Shown here: piece after piece, positions 7,868-15,200 of the stretch
Layout of the letters: every line of letters starts with the position of its first letter
Position numbering within the stretch: the stretch's first letter is position 1
NCBI GenBank assembly: GCA_025774935.1
Contig: JALGZK010000026.1
Span: 1 to 21,941 of the forward strand
Length of the DNA: 21,941 nt
From: a bacterium
GTDB taxonomy: Bacteria; Joyebacterota; Joyebacteria; Joyebacterales; Joyebacteraceae
Reading direction: 5' to 3'
The notes under the pieces: generated by a model
Databases searched by the model: none
Told to the model about the DNA's origin: nothing
What the model saw: the letters and a program-made list of their open reading frames with translations, nothing else
Made by a program: the position numbers and the translations under genes

Positions 7868-9721
7868 ATGCGTTACAGACGCGTAGTGTTGGCGACTGCG
7901 GCCGTGGTTGCGGTCGTGTTCGCGTCATCTGTAGCCCCGGCGCAGGTCTTCGTCACCGACCAGTACGGCCACGAGATCTACGAGTTCGGCCTCGGCGAGA
8001 CAGCGGGCACGCTCATCAATCCCGACGTGCCTCTGGCGGGTATCGAGGACATCGAGTTGGACGCCGCCGGGAGGCTCTTCGTCGCCCGTGCGGGAGACGT
8101 CGTGCTCTTTGATCCTGCGGATCAGTCGGTTCAGGTTCTCGACACAGGTGGGCCGTGCTCGACGACGTACGCGATGTTCCCGGACGGGGCGTCGACGGAC
8201 GTCTACGTGGTCAGAGGTGGGTGCCCCTCCGGGTTTCCGGAGCTTCAGTATCTGCCCGACGGCGTCGGACCCGCGGTGACGGCGGTGGTGTTCGATGACA
8301 GCAACAAGCTCCGCGACGTCCAGGTCTGGCCATTCGGAGAGAGGGCGGGGAACATACTCGTGCTCTCTGTCGACCCCCCGTTCATGGCGGAGGTCGAGCG
8401 GACGGGAGAGACGACGTTCACCCGTCTGGCCAACGTCTTCACTACAACCCACCTGAACCTCCGCGGGTTCTCGGTCACGCCCGACGGCGACCTCCTGGTC
8501 ATCGACTTCAACGACGGCCAGTTCCTTGTCGAGAACGGGGAGCTGATCCCGTACGGGGAGCCCGTTGGTCCTGGACTCGGCGACATCTCGGTCGGAGCCG
8601 ACGGGACCATCTACATCACCGACGACTGGGACGACATCGTCCACCGTTTCGACGCGGACGGGAACATCATCCTCCCGCCGATGGGTCAGGGACACTTCAC
8701 GACGCCGCGGGCGGTCGTGGCGACCGGGTTCACGCCCACGCCTCCCGGTGACAACGTCCCCACGAGCCCGACCGAGGACGTCGACATCCTCTTCGAGCGG
8801 ATCGTGGAAGGCGGATTCACGACCGCGGCGCCCATCCCGAGCACCTCGCGCGTGAGCCCCGGCGGGAACTACCTTCCGGATTACGTCGATCCTCCCGGAG
8901 GAGGCAGTGAGTTCCTCTACTTCGACGTAGGTACCGGGTCGGTCTACAGCAGCCTCATCCAGATCGAGATCTGGATGGAAGGGTCTCGGATGTTCTACGC
9001 GCACGGGACGCAGGACACGTTCCGCGACGTGACCATCGAGGGCCCGATAGACGACGCCCGGGGGACGATCGGGCGGTTCAGCGAGGTGGTCCTCGTAGAG
9101 GACACGCGGCCGCTGACGACCGTGGCCGCGTACAAGTTCAACCGCCTCGAGAAGCGGGTCAAGAAGTCGAACCAGAGCGCGGGCCCGGAGTGCAACGACG
9201 GCGGCTTCAAGACGTACCGCCGCTACGTCAGTCGGGCGAGCCGCAAGTTCGACCGAGGCCAGTACGAGAGCGCGCGGGCCATCCTGGTGCAGCTCAATTC
9301 GCTCATCCGCGCGAACGCCGGCTGGTGCACTCCGGACACCTACCCGAACAACGTGGTGGGAGAGCTCCTCTCGATGTCGAAGACGACCATCTTCAGCCTC
9401 GATCAGTTGATTCCTGCCGCAAGGGAGGTCCCGGAGGTCGGATCGCCGACGACACTCGCCCTCTCAGCGACGAGTCCCATGGCCGACAGGTCGCGGATCG
9501 AGCTGATGGGGCCTGCCGGAACCGAGGTGGCTGCCCGCGTCTACAACGCGAGCGGCCGCGTCGTCGCGACGCTCTTCGAGGGTCAGCTGCCCGCCGGCGG
9601 CGAGCGGCTCATCTGGGACGGCACGGACACGAGCGGACAGCGGGTCTCGTCCGGCGTCTACTTCGTGCGCCTCGAGTCGGAAGGCGAGTCGAGAGCGTCG
9701 AAGGTCGTGCTGATCCGATAG
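7868..9721 (+). CDS. Secreted NHL-like propeller protein with FlgD-like C-terminal domain
   Basis: 617 residues. AGGAG ends 6 nt before the ATG at 7868. Residues 1-26 are a signal peptide (cut after APAQ). Residues ~27-290 have repeated short strands with DxxGxLFVA and DGTIYITD patterns, as in NHL or SMP-30-like beta-propellers. Residues ~303-405 are a beta-rich module. Residues ~420-515 are charged and mostly helical, with two cysteines (C442, C487) and RGQYESARAILVQLNSLI, resembling FIMAH-type helical modules. Residues ~525-617 are the FlgD-Ig-like domain (ASGRVVATLF, SGVYFVRL, final VLIR). No catalytic signature is recognised; a surface binding role is likely. Strong promoter and intrinsic terminator suggest high expression as a single gene. 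Confidence 0.85.
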   Translation: MRYRRVVLATAAVVAVVFASSVAPAQVFVTDQYGHEIYEFGLGETAGTLINPDVPLAGIEDIELDAAGRLFVARAGDVVLFDPADQSVQVLDTGGPCSTTYAMFPDGASTDVYVVRGGCPSGFPELQYLPDGVGPAVTAVVFDDSNKLRDVQVWPFGERAGNILVLSVDPPFMAEVERTGETTFTRLANVFTTTHLNLRGFSVTPDGDLLVIDFNDGQFLVENGELIPYGEPVGPGLGDISVGADGTIYITDDWDDIVHRFDADGNIILPPMGQGHFTTPRAVVATGFTPTPPGDNVPTSPTEDVDILFERIVEGGFTTAAPIPSTSRVSPGGNYLPDYVDPPGGGSEFLYFDVGTGSVYSSLIQIEIWMEGSRMFYAHGTQDTFRDVTIEGPIDDARGTIGRFSEVVLVEDTRPLTTVAAYKFNRLEKRVKKSNQSAGPECNDGGFKTYRRYVSRASRKFDRGQYESARAILVQLNSLIRANAGWCTPDTYPNNVVGELLSMSKTTIFSLDQLIPAAREVPEVGSPTTLALSATSPMADRSRIELMGPAGTEVAARVYNASGRVVATLFEGQLPAGGERLIWDGTDTSGQRVSSGVYFVRLESEGESRASKVVLIR

Positions 9722-9750
9722 ACGCTGTTCACAGAGTATCGATCTCGAAC

Positions 9751-9785
9751 CGGTGCCGGCGGGGTCTCCCGCCGGCACCGTTTTT
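9751..9785 (+). terminator. Intrinsic terminator of the propeller gene
   Basis: A perfect 13 bp stem (CGGTGCCGGCGGG, 9751-9763, with 9768-9780) closes a GTCT loop and is followed at once by TTTTT (9781-9785), 30 nt after the stop. This is the clearest Rho-independent terminator in the window. Confidence 0.95.
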
Positions 9786-9848
9786 CGCAGACGGACGCGG
9801 CACAAGACGGCGTCCCGGAGTTCATCAGTTCGCGAGCGATTCCACGCC

Positions 9849-10886
9849 TTACTCCGGCAGGCGCGCCCACACGACGAACGAGTGCGCTCGCCCCGACGCG
9901 GCAAACGCTCTGTCCAGCAGCCCGATGAGCGGCAGGATCGCTACCGCGTAAAGGGCCCGCTTGAGATTGGACGGCGTCCTTCCAAGGAAGCGCGCTTCAA
10001 CGCGTTCCTGGAGTTCCGACGTCGCGCAGAGCGTGTGATGCCGGAATCGAATCCCGGTCAGGCCGTGACACTGGAGCAGCCGTGTCAGCGTCTCGGGTGT
10101 GTAGCTGAACAGATGCCGCGGGATGTCTTCGCAGGGTGAACCCGGGAAGAAGAGATTGCGCTCAAGGGCAGCCGCGTTCGGGAGAGACATCAGGATGCAC
10201 CCTCCGGGACGAAGCCAGCCGGTGATGTCGGCCAGGAGTCGTCTGGGGTCGGGCACGTGCTCGAACGCGTTCCAGAGCACGACGGCGTCCAGTGATCGGT
10301 CGGGGATGCGACCTTCTGCTTCCACATCCAGGAATGCGGGCACGCCTACTTCCGACCGAAGCCTGTTCACGGCCTCGGGAGCAACATCGATTCCAAGCGG
10401 CTCGTAGCCCAGCACCTTCAGAGAAGCCAGAAAATCCCCGTCCCCAGGCCCAATCTCCAGGATCGACGCCTCTGGTCGAACCAGCGCTTCGATGGCATCG
10501 AGTTTCTCCCTCAACCGTCGTGTGCGTCGGGAGGGGCGCAAGCGCCTGAAGAGACTCGGCTCGTCGTCCGCTGAGGTCCCGGCCTTTGCGCTCTCCGCGA
10601 CCTTCTCGGCGAAGTAACCGGCGGGATAGAACTGCAGCAGGGTGGCGCGCGTGGGGCGCGGTGACAGGTACCGAAGGCCGCACGTTCTGCATGCCACGAG
10701 GGAGAACGAGTTCCGCGGGGTGGAGTCGAAACGCGTGTCCTGAGTCACGAAGAGGATGTCCTGAGAGCTGTCGCCGCACAGAGCGCAGACCGTTTCCTCC
10801 ATCTCGTCTGCCCTCAGGTGGCGCTGCGCTCCCTCGTCGGGAGCCCCCCGGAGTTCTTGTAGTGTCTTCTCCGGTCGCACAGGCAT
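9849..10886 (-). CDS. Class I SAM-dependent methyltransferase with N-terminal Cys4 motif
   Basis: 345 residues from the ATG at 10886. GGGAGG is only 2 nt from that ATG; the GTG at codon 3 (10880) has better spacing and may be the true start. Residues 34-69 hold CALC and CRTC pairs with GLRYLSPRP after them, a zinc-ribbon-like head common in methyltransferases acting on glycans or natural products. The Rossmann core follows: motif I LEIGPGDG (143-150), acidic IDV (166-168), WNAFEHVPDP (205-214) and LRPGGCILMSLPN (225-237), then PRHLFSYTPETL (256-267). A hydrophobic stretch near 311-324 could touch the membrane. The substrate is not predictable and no sugar-pathway genes adjoin. The gene stands alone, convergent with the propeller gene. 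Confidence 0.88.
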   Translation of the reverse strand: MPVRPEKTLQELRGAPDEGAQRHLRADEMEETVCALCGDSSQDILFVTQDTRFDSTPRNSFSLVACRTCGLRYLSPRPTRATLLQFYPAGYFAEKVAESAKAGTSADDEPSLFRRLRPSRRTRRLREKLDAIEALVRPEASILEIGPGDGDFLASLKVLGYEPLGIDVAPEAVNRLRSEVGVPAFLDVEAEGRIPDRSLDAVVLWNAFEHVPDPRRLLADITGWLRPGGCILMSLPNAAALERNLFFPGSPCEDIPRHLFSYTPETLTRLLQCHGLTGIRFRHHTLCATSELQERVEARFLGRTPSNLKRALYAVAILPLIGLLDRAFAASGRAHSFVVWARLPE

Positions 10887-10911
10887 CGCCTCCCTTCGAC
10901 GCTTCAGGTCG

Positions 10912-10941
10912 ACACTACCAAGCCCTGAAGGCCGCAGTCAA
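10912..10941 (-). promoter_or_regulatory. Candidate promoter for the methyltransferase gene
   Basis: Reading leftward: TTGACT (10941-10936), 18 nt, TAGTGT (10917-10912), with TG one base before the -10. The start would be near 10905, giving a short leader. Confidence 0.45.
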
Positions 10942-11006
10942 CTCGCCCAGCAAGCGAAGCTGCCCCTGCATCGGTCCCGGAAGCCGCCGCCCCGACGCGG
11001 ACGAGA

Positions 11007-11034
11007 AGAGCCCGGGCCATTCGGCCCGGGCTCT
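11007..11034 (-). terminator. Hairpin terminator of the small secreted protein gene
   Basis: AGAGCCCGGGCC (11007-11018) pairs perfectly with 11023-11034 around a 4 nt loop, 30 nt beyond the stop of the leftward gene. The leftward exit reads TCTCGTC, only weakly T-rich; the other side reads TTCTGTT. The stem differs at one base pair from that at 2389-2416. Confidence 0.75.
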
Positions 11035-11063
11035 TTCTGTTGGCTCGCGCGCAGGCGCCGCGC

Positions 11064-11744
11064 CTACCTGTACAGCGCCTTGATGTGACCCCAGCTCTCC
11101 GCCTCGACCGGCACCGTGGCCGCCGAACCCACGTAGAAGTTGTCAAAGGTCGGCCAGAAGCCGTCGCCCGTCGTGGTGGTCAGCGTCAGCGAGAGAATCT
11201 CCACCTCAGACGTGAACCCCACGAAGGTCGTCGGGTAGGTGAGAGCGACTCCGGTGCCATCGCCGAGCACGACGTTGACCGTCGTCGACATCGGGAAGCC
11301 GTCGAAGTCCGTGGCGTAGAAATCTCCCGCGACCGCCGTTACCGGCGCTCCGTCGAACGTGAGAGTCAGCGGGTCCTCGGCGGAGTTGGTCGACACCGCC
11401 CCGGGGATGCTGTACAGCCCGTTCGACGCAGCCGCAGTGTAGCTGTAACCGTTGACCGGACCAAACTGGTAAGTCAGTTCGCCCGAGATCGTGCCCCAGC
11501 CGAGCCACTCGAAGTCGTCGAAGTAGTAACCTGGCGCGAGGACGTCGAGAAACTCGGCGAGGTTGTAGTAGATCGTGGCATCACGCTGCGTGACGACCTC
11601 GAAGCCGTCCCCGTTCTGGGGACCGTGCTGCGGCTCGCCCTGCGGATCGTAGGCGTTGCCGTTGCTGATCACTGCTGCGCGGTCGATGGCGCCGGCGGCG
11701 CCGACGAGGGTGAGGACCAGGACAGCGATAACGAAGAAACGCAT
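11064..11744 (-). CDS. Small secreted protein with WGHIKALYR C-terminus
   Basis: 226 residues. The ATG at 11744 follows AAGGAG by 6 nt and opens a signal peptide (MRFFVIAVLVLTLVGAAGA); longer in-frame starts lack both. The mature part is acidic and beta-rich. Its second half (about 130-210: DPLTLTFDGAPVTAVAGDFY, then VVLGDGTGVALTY and FVGFTSEVEILSLTLT, then WPTFDNFYVG) resembles a jelly-roll exoprotein module often seen in PEP-CTERM-type proteins. It has no FlgD-like domain. It ends PVEAESWGHIKALYR, which may be a separate localisation tag; that is inference. No enzyme motif is seen. It has its own promoter and terminator. Confidence 0.82.
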   Translation of the reverse strand: MRFFVIAVLVLTLVGAAGAIDRAAVISNGNAYDPQGEPQHGPQNGDGFEVVTQRDATIYYNLAEFLDVLAPGYYFDDFEWLGWGTISGELTYQFGPVNGYSYTAAASNGLYSIPGAVSTNSAEDPLTLTFDGAPVTAVAGDFYATDFDGFPMSTTVNVVLGDGTGVALTYPTTFVGFTSEVEILSLTLTTTTGDGFWPTFDNFYVGSAATVPVEAESWGHIKALYR

Positions 11745-11814
11745 GGCTGGCTCCTTCGATGGGGCCCCCCCGGGCTGGGAGAGCCGTTGGTGCCGAAAGG
11801 ATGCGAACACGTCC

Positions 11815-11835
11815 CTACTGCGGTCTCCTGACCAT
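11815..11835 (-). CDS. Possible six-residue leader peptide (MVRRPQ)
   Basis: In the leader of the small secreted protein gene, GGAAGGAG lies 5 nt before ATG at 11835, followed by five codons and TAG (11817-11815). The ribosome site is as good as that of the main gene. It could be a translated leader or chance. Confidence 0.25.
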   Translation of the reverse strand: MVRRPQ

Positions 11836-11894
11836 AGGAACTCCTTCCGCTGGGTCCCACAGCGCGGCACCCGAGAGCACGACGCTACGAAGCG

Positions 11895-11930
11895 ATGCAC
11901 CCCGAGTGCGTCATTCCCCCACAGGTGCAT
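11895..11930. repeat. Inverted repeat at the promoter start site
   Basis: ATGCACC (11895-11901) and GGTGCAT (11924-11930) are perfect 7 bp arms with a 22 bp gap. The right arm abuts the -10 at 11931-11936, so it spans the expected start. It may be an operator or the first hairpin of the transcript. Confidence 0.4.
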
Positions 11931-11960
11931 ATCATAGCATAGCTTCGAGCGGTGTGGCAA
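11931..11960 (-). promoter_or_regulatory. Promoter of the small secreted protein gene
   Basis: Reading leftward: TTGCCA (11960-11955), 18 nt, TATGAT (11936-11931), with an upstream TGC giving an extended -10. Both hexamers match consensus at 5 of 6. The start would be near 11924, giving a ~180 nt leader. Confidence 0.7.
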
Positions 11961-11982
11961 TAGTGAGCTCGGGTCGGGAAGT

Positions 11983-12024
11983 GCCCAGCCGGCGCCTGAT
12001 GGGAGGGCCGCCTTCCGGCTGGGC
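11983..12024 (-). terminator. Hairpin overlapping the stop codon of the glycosidase-like gene
   Basis: GCCCAGCCGG (11983-11992) pairs with CCGGCTGGGC (12015-12024) around a 22 nt loop. The first base of the leftward stem is the last base of the TAG stop. ACTTCCC follows, so the T-tract is poor. Confidence 0.5.
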
Positions 12025-13610
12025 TAACGCAGGACCACGATCCGCCCTGTGGCCTTCCCCGCCCCGCCTCCCCTGGTCTTCAGGATGGCCCGGACGAAGT
12101 AGACCCCGGAGGGAACCGGCTTGCCGCCGGCCGTCCTGTCCCAGGACACGGATCGGCGACCCGCCTCAAGCTCGCGCCCGCCCAGCTCTGCGACGAGACG
12201 GCCCGTCACGGCGAAGATCCTGACGTCCAAACGGCCGGGCTCTGACAGCTGGAACTCGATCTGCGCCCTGGCCGGACCGGGATTGGGCTCGATGGCCACG
12301 AGGCGGAGGCTCGAGACGTCGTGGACTCCGTCCGGCAGACCGCCGGGCGGCTCGTCGGGGACCGACGTCGCGTCCGGCCGGCCCGCGATCGCCAGGTAGG
12401 TGCGCCGCCGCCAGGGCTCGACCGTGTCGATCCCGGCGTTGTACGCGAGGATGTAGCGGTGATACTCCTCGTCGACGAGGAGGGTCGGCGTGCGCTGGAA
12501 CCCGGTGCCGGGGACGCCGTCGGGGAACTGACCCGGCGCGATGATGGGGTTGTCCGGATGGCCAAACCACGTGTCGCCCCAGTCGGGGGACCAGTAGTAG
12601 GCAAGGTGACCGTAGCCCGCGTAGTTCTGGTTGGAGACCGTGAGTATCATGTGAACGCCGCCGGCCAGCGTGTCGCCGGTGCAGTGCGCCTGCCACGAGC
12701 CGCGGAAGTAGAACCCGACCGGCGGCGGCTGCGTCCAGCGGTGCGCCGGGTTGCCGGGGTCCGAGGGATCGAACGTCGGCACGGGGTTCTTCACCCAGCC
12801 TGTCTTCCCGTCCTCGCTGTCAGCGTAGGAGATCCGCCAGTTCCAGTAGGAGCCCGGGGAGCCGTGCAGGCCGCGGTAGAAGAGCCGGACCTTCCCCTGT
12901 TCTCCAAGGTGCGGGACCCAGACCGGCGTCGGTTCGGAGAGCCCGCCCCTGATCACGCCGTCGTTGTTCCAGCCCTGTTCCCACCAGTACTCCGCGACGA
13001 GCATGTTCTCGTAGGTCTGATCGAAGGGCACACCGATGGCGGGAGGCGTCGCGCTCGTCGCCACCTGGAGCGCGCTCTCGTGTCCCGGAAGACCCTGCCA
13101 CTCGGGGTGGAGGTGCTTCGTCCCCGGGCGGACGGTGTTGTACAGGAGGTGCTCGCCGGTGATCGGATGCTGGATGTAGCCCGGCGTGTCGGTGTGCTCC
13201 CACGCCGGGCCCGGGACCGGCCCTCCCGGGCGGACGAGAGGAGTGAACTTGATCTTCGTCTTGGCGTCGTAGCCAAGCGCCCAGTCGGAGAGCACCTCCT
13301 CCGCGTGAGGGCGCTCGGTCAGGTACGTCTCGTGGTAGCTGTGGTAGAGGAGCCTCACCGCTCCGTCCTGGAGGAAGATGAACTCCTCCCCGACGATGCC
13401 GCCCCAGTCACCGTAGAGATGGGTCTGGATATGAGGGTAGTCGGGATGCGGCGCTGTGATGAAGCCGATGGGCTCGAAGTCGGGCCACTCCCCCAGCGGG
13501 CCTTCCGACCCGTCCCGTCGAGCCACCGCGCCGGCCGCGGTCGCCGTCAGGGCGCAAACGCAGCACGCGAGGAGGACTGCTATCGTCGATCGAGGGATGG
13601 TCCTAGGCAT
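12024..13610 (-). CDS. Secreted glycosidase-like beta-propeller protein with FlgD-like C-terminal domain
   Basis: 528 residues from the ATG at 13610, chosen because it opens a signal peptide (1-28, TATAAGA); the ribosome site is weak (GGGACC). Residues ~40-420 contain repeated aromatic strands such as GAVRLLYHSYHETY, HLLYNTVRPG, VRLFYRGLHG, WNWRISYADSEDG, GHLAYYWSPDWGDTW and RYILAYNAG. These resemble five-bladed propellers of GH43/GH32/GH130 or sialidase (Asp-box-like SPDWGDTW) type. I cannot assign the catalytic acids, so glycosidase activity is not shown. Residues ~430-528 are the FlgD-Ig-like domain (EPNPGPARAQIEFQL, VTGRLVAELG, SGVYFVRA, final VVLR). It is probably an extracellular glycan-acting or glycan-binding protein. 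Confidence 0.8.
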   Translation of the reverse strand: MPRTIPRSTIAVLLACCVCALTATAAGAVARRDGSEGPLGEWPDFEPIGFITAPHPDYPHIQTHLYGDWGGIVGEEFIFLQDGAVRLLYHSYHETYLTERPHAEEVLSDWALGYDAKTKIKFTPLVRPGGPVPGPAWEHTDTPGYIQHPITGEHLLYNTVRPGTKHLHPEWQGLPGHESALQVATSATPPAIGVPFDQTYENMLVAEYWWEQGWNNDGVIRGGLSEPTPVWVPHLGEQGKVRLFYRGLHGSPGSYWNWRISYADSEDGKTGWVKNPVPTFDPSDPGNPAHRWTQPPPVGFYFRGSWQAHCTGDTLAGGVHMILTVSNQNYAGYGHLAYYWSPDWGDTWFGHPDNPIIAPGQFPDGVPGTGFQRTPTLLVDEEYHRYILAYNAGIDTVEPWRRRTYLAIAGRPDATSVPDEPPGGLPDGVHDVSSLRLVAIEPNPGPARAQIEFQLSEPGRLDVRIFAVTGRLVAELGGRELEAGRRSVSWDRTAGGKPVPSGVYFVRAILKTRGGGAGKATGRIVVLR

Positions 13611-13645
13611 TGTCGGTCCCGCGTTCGAGTCTGTACGTTGCTACC

Positions 13646-13651
13646 ATTGTA
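13646..13651 (-). promoter_or_regulatory. Candidate -10 for the glycosidase-like gene
   Basis: Leftward TACAAT (13651-13646) matches 5 of 6; the -35 region is poor. A start near 13639 would leave a ~29 nt leader. Confidence 0.35.
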
Positions 13652-13708
13652 CCTCATCGCCCCTCCCCCCGGCCATCCACTGACTTGAGCTTCTGGATGA
13701 CGCCTCGA

Positions 13709-13738
13709 TTGCCACGGCGGCGGCGATGTGCTAATCAT
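13709..13738 (+). promoter_or_regulatory. Candidate promoter for the sulfotransferase-family gene
   Basis: TTGCCA (13709-13714), 18 nt, AATCAT (13733-13738), with TG at 13729-13730. The -35 and spacing are the same as at 11931-11960 on the other strand. The leader would be about 75 nt. Confidence 0.45.
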
Positions 13739-13820
13739 GTCGGGGACCGCACTGACAGCGATGCGAGCGAACCGCGCCACCCATGTCTTCGGCCTCCGAG
13801 ATCTGAAGGAAGGAGCACTG

Positions 13821-15059
13821 ATGCTGCGCAAGCTACTCGTGATCGTCATTGCGTGTGTCGCGATCGTGCTCGTCGCGCTCCTCTTCGGTCTCAGGCCGCA
13901 GTGGGGCGACACGGAGCCGGGGACACCCCCAGCCCCCGTGTCGGGCGAACCCCGCGCCGGGCTCTCGCAGTCAGACGAGGCCGAGCTCCATCGCCTGGCG
14001 ACTCTGGGGTACATCGCGGGAACGGAACCCGTCCCCGCCCGGCGGGGCGTGCTGAAGCTCGAGCGGGACGAGGCGTTTCCGGGGTACACGCTCTACACGT
14101 GGTCGGAAGGTCCAGCCGCGATCCTCGTCGACCTGGATGGGAACGTCGTGCACGGGTGGAGTTCCCCGGGCTTCAAGTCCTGGGCGCGGGCGCACGTCTT
14201 CGACAACGGAGACCTGCTCGTGATCACGATCGGGTATCCGCATCTCATGAAGCTGAACAGCCGGTCCGAGCTCATCTGGGAGTGGAACAAGGCAGCACAC
14301 CACGACTTCGACATACTCGCGGACGGCACGATTGCCGTGCTCGTCCAGGAGACAGCGTCCCGACCGCACATGCGAGGCGGCGAGTCCTTCCTCGCCAACA
14401 GCGTCATACTCCTCACCCCGGACGCGACCCCGACGAGACGCGTCTCGATACTCGAGGCGCTCGAACGATCGGAGTCGTACTCGGACTGGCTGGACGAGCA
14501 CCCGCTGCCCGACGACCGCGACCCGTTTCATGCGAACTCGGTGGAGATCTTCTACAGGGACGGTCGCATGTTCGCGCTGGTGTCGCTCAGGAACATCGAC
14601 ACCGTGGCCACCGTCGACATGGAGAGCCGCGAGGTCGTGTGGGCGACGACCGGACCGTGGCACAAGCAGCACGAGGCCCAGTTCGTCGGAGACAACCTGC
14701 TCCTCTTCGACAACCTCGGGCTCGGCGAGCAGTCGCGGGTGCTGGAGTTCGACATGGAAACATTCGACATCGTGTGGTCGTTCACAGAGCCCGGGTTCTT
14801 CACGAAGCGAGCCGGAGCCCAGCAGCGCCTGCCGAACGGGAACACCCTCATGACGGAGTCGGACAACGGGAGGCTCTTGGAGGTCACGCGCGAGGGGCGC
14901 GTCGTGTGGGAGTACATCAATCCCGTGTCGACCGTCGTGGAGGGAGAGGAGGTCGTCCTCGGCATCGCGCGCGCGGAGCGACTTCCCGGCGACTTCCCGG
15001 TAACGTGGGCGACCGGTGGAGATCACGAGCAGTTCCGCCAACCGCCCGTCGGGCGGTGA
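13821..15059 (+). CDS. Membrane-anchored arylsulfotransferase (ASST)-family protein
   Basis: 412 residues. GGAAGGAG lies 6 nt before the ATG at 13821, and the protein then starts with one membrane segment (3-24), so the rest faces outward. Residues ~75-110 (AFPGYTLYT, then AAILVDLDGNVVHGW) are the usual start of ASST-family propellers. H160-H161-D162-F163 (AAHHDFDILADGT), H237 (FHANSVEI), H281/H284 (HKQHEAQF) and NGNTLMTESDNGRLLEV (339-355) match family positions. Characterised members move sulfate from one phenol to another through a histidine; I cannot tell which His would serve here, and many relatives are untested. LHRLATLGYIAG (56-67) precedes the propeller. The downstream gene follows after 141 nt on the same strand; a promoter lies between, so co-transcription is possible but not required. 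Confidence 0.8.
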   Translation: MLRKLLVIVIACVAIVLVALLFGLRPQWGDTEPGTPPAPVSGEPRAGLSQSDEAELHRLATLGYIAGTEPVPARRGVLKLERDEAFPGYTLYTWSEGPAAILVDLDGNVVHGWSSPGFKSWARAHVFDNGDLLVITIGYPHLMKLNSRSELIWEWNKAAHHDFDILADGTIAVLVQETASRPHMRGGESFLANSVILLTPDATPTRRVSILEALERSESYSDWLDEHPLPDDRDPFHANSVEIFYRDGRMFALVSLRNIDTVATVDMESREVVWATTGPWHKQHEAQFVGDNLLLFDNLGLGEQSRVLEFDMETFDIVWSFTEPGFFTKRAGAQQRLPNGNTLMTESDNGRLLEVTREGRVVWEYINPVSTVVEGEEVVLGIARAERLPGDFPVTWATGGDHEQFRQPPVGR

Positions 15060-15076
15060 TGCGCGGCCGGCCTAGC

Positions 15077-15105
15077 TTGTCCGACGTCACGGCGGGTGAT
15101 AGCAT
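15077..15105 (+). promoter_or_regulatory. Candidate promoter for the UbiA-like/TPR gene
   Basis: TTGTCC (15077-15082), 17 nt, TAGCAT (15100-15105), with TG at 15097-15098. It shares TGATAGCATG with 6363-6372. The leader would be about 90 nt. Confidence 0.45.
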
Positions 15106-15200
15106 GTCGGCTGTTCCGGCCACCGGAGGTCCGGCCGGGCTGGCGCGCGATCTCGGAATCCCCATCAGGGAAGTCCCACGCGACAAGGAGGTGTGACACG

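Noticed and set aside
13610-15196. 528-codon plus-strand open frame over the sulfotransferase-family gene
   Set aside because: The product is Arg/Ala/Gly-rich low complexity with no domain, while the overlapping frame from 13821 has a good ribosome site and ASST motifs.
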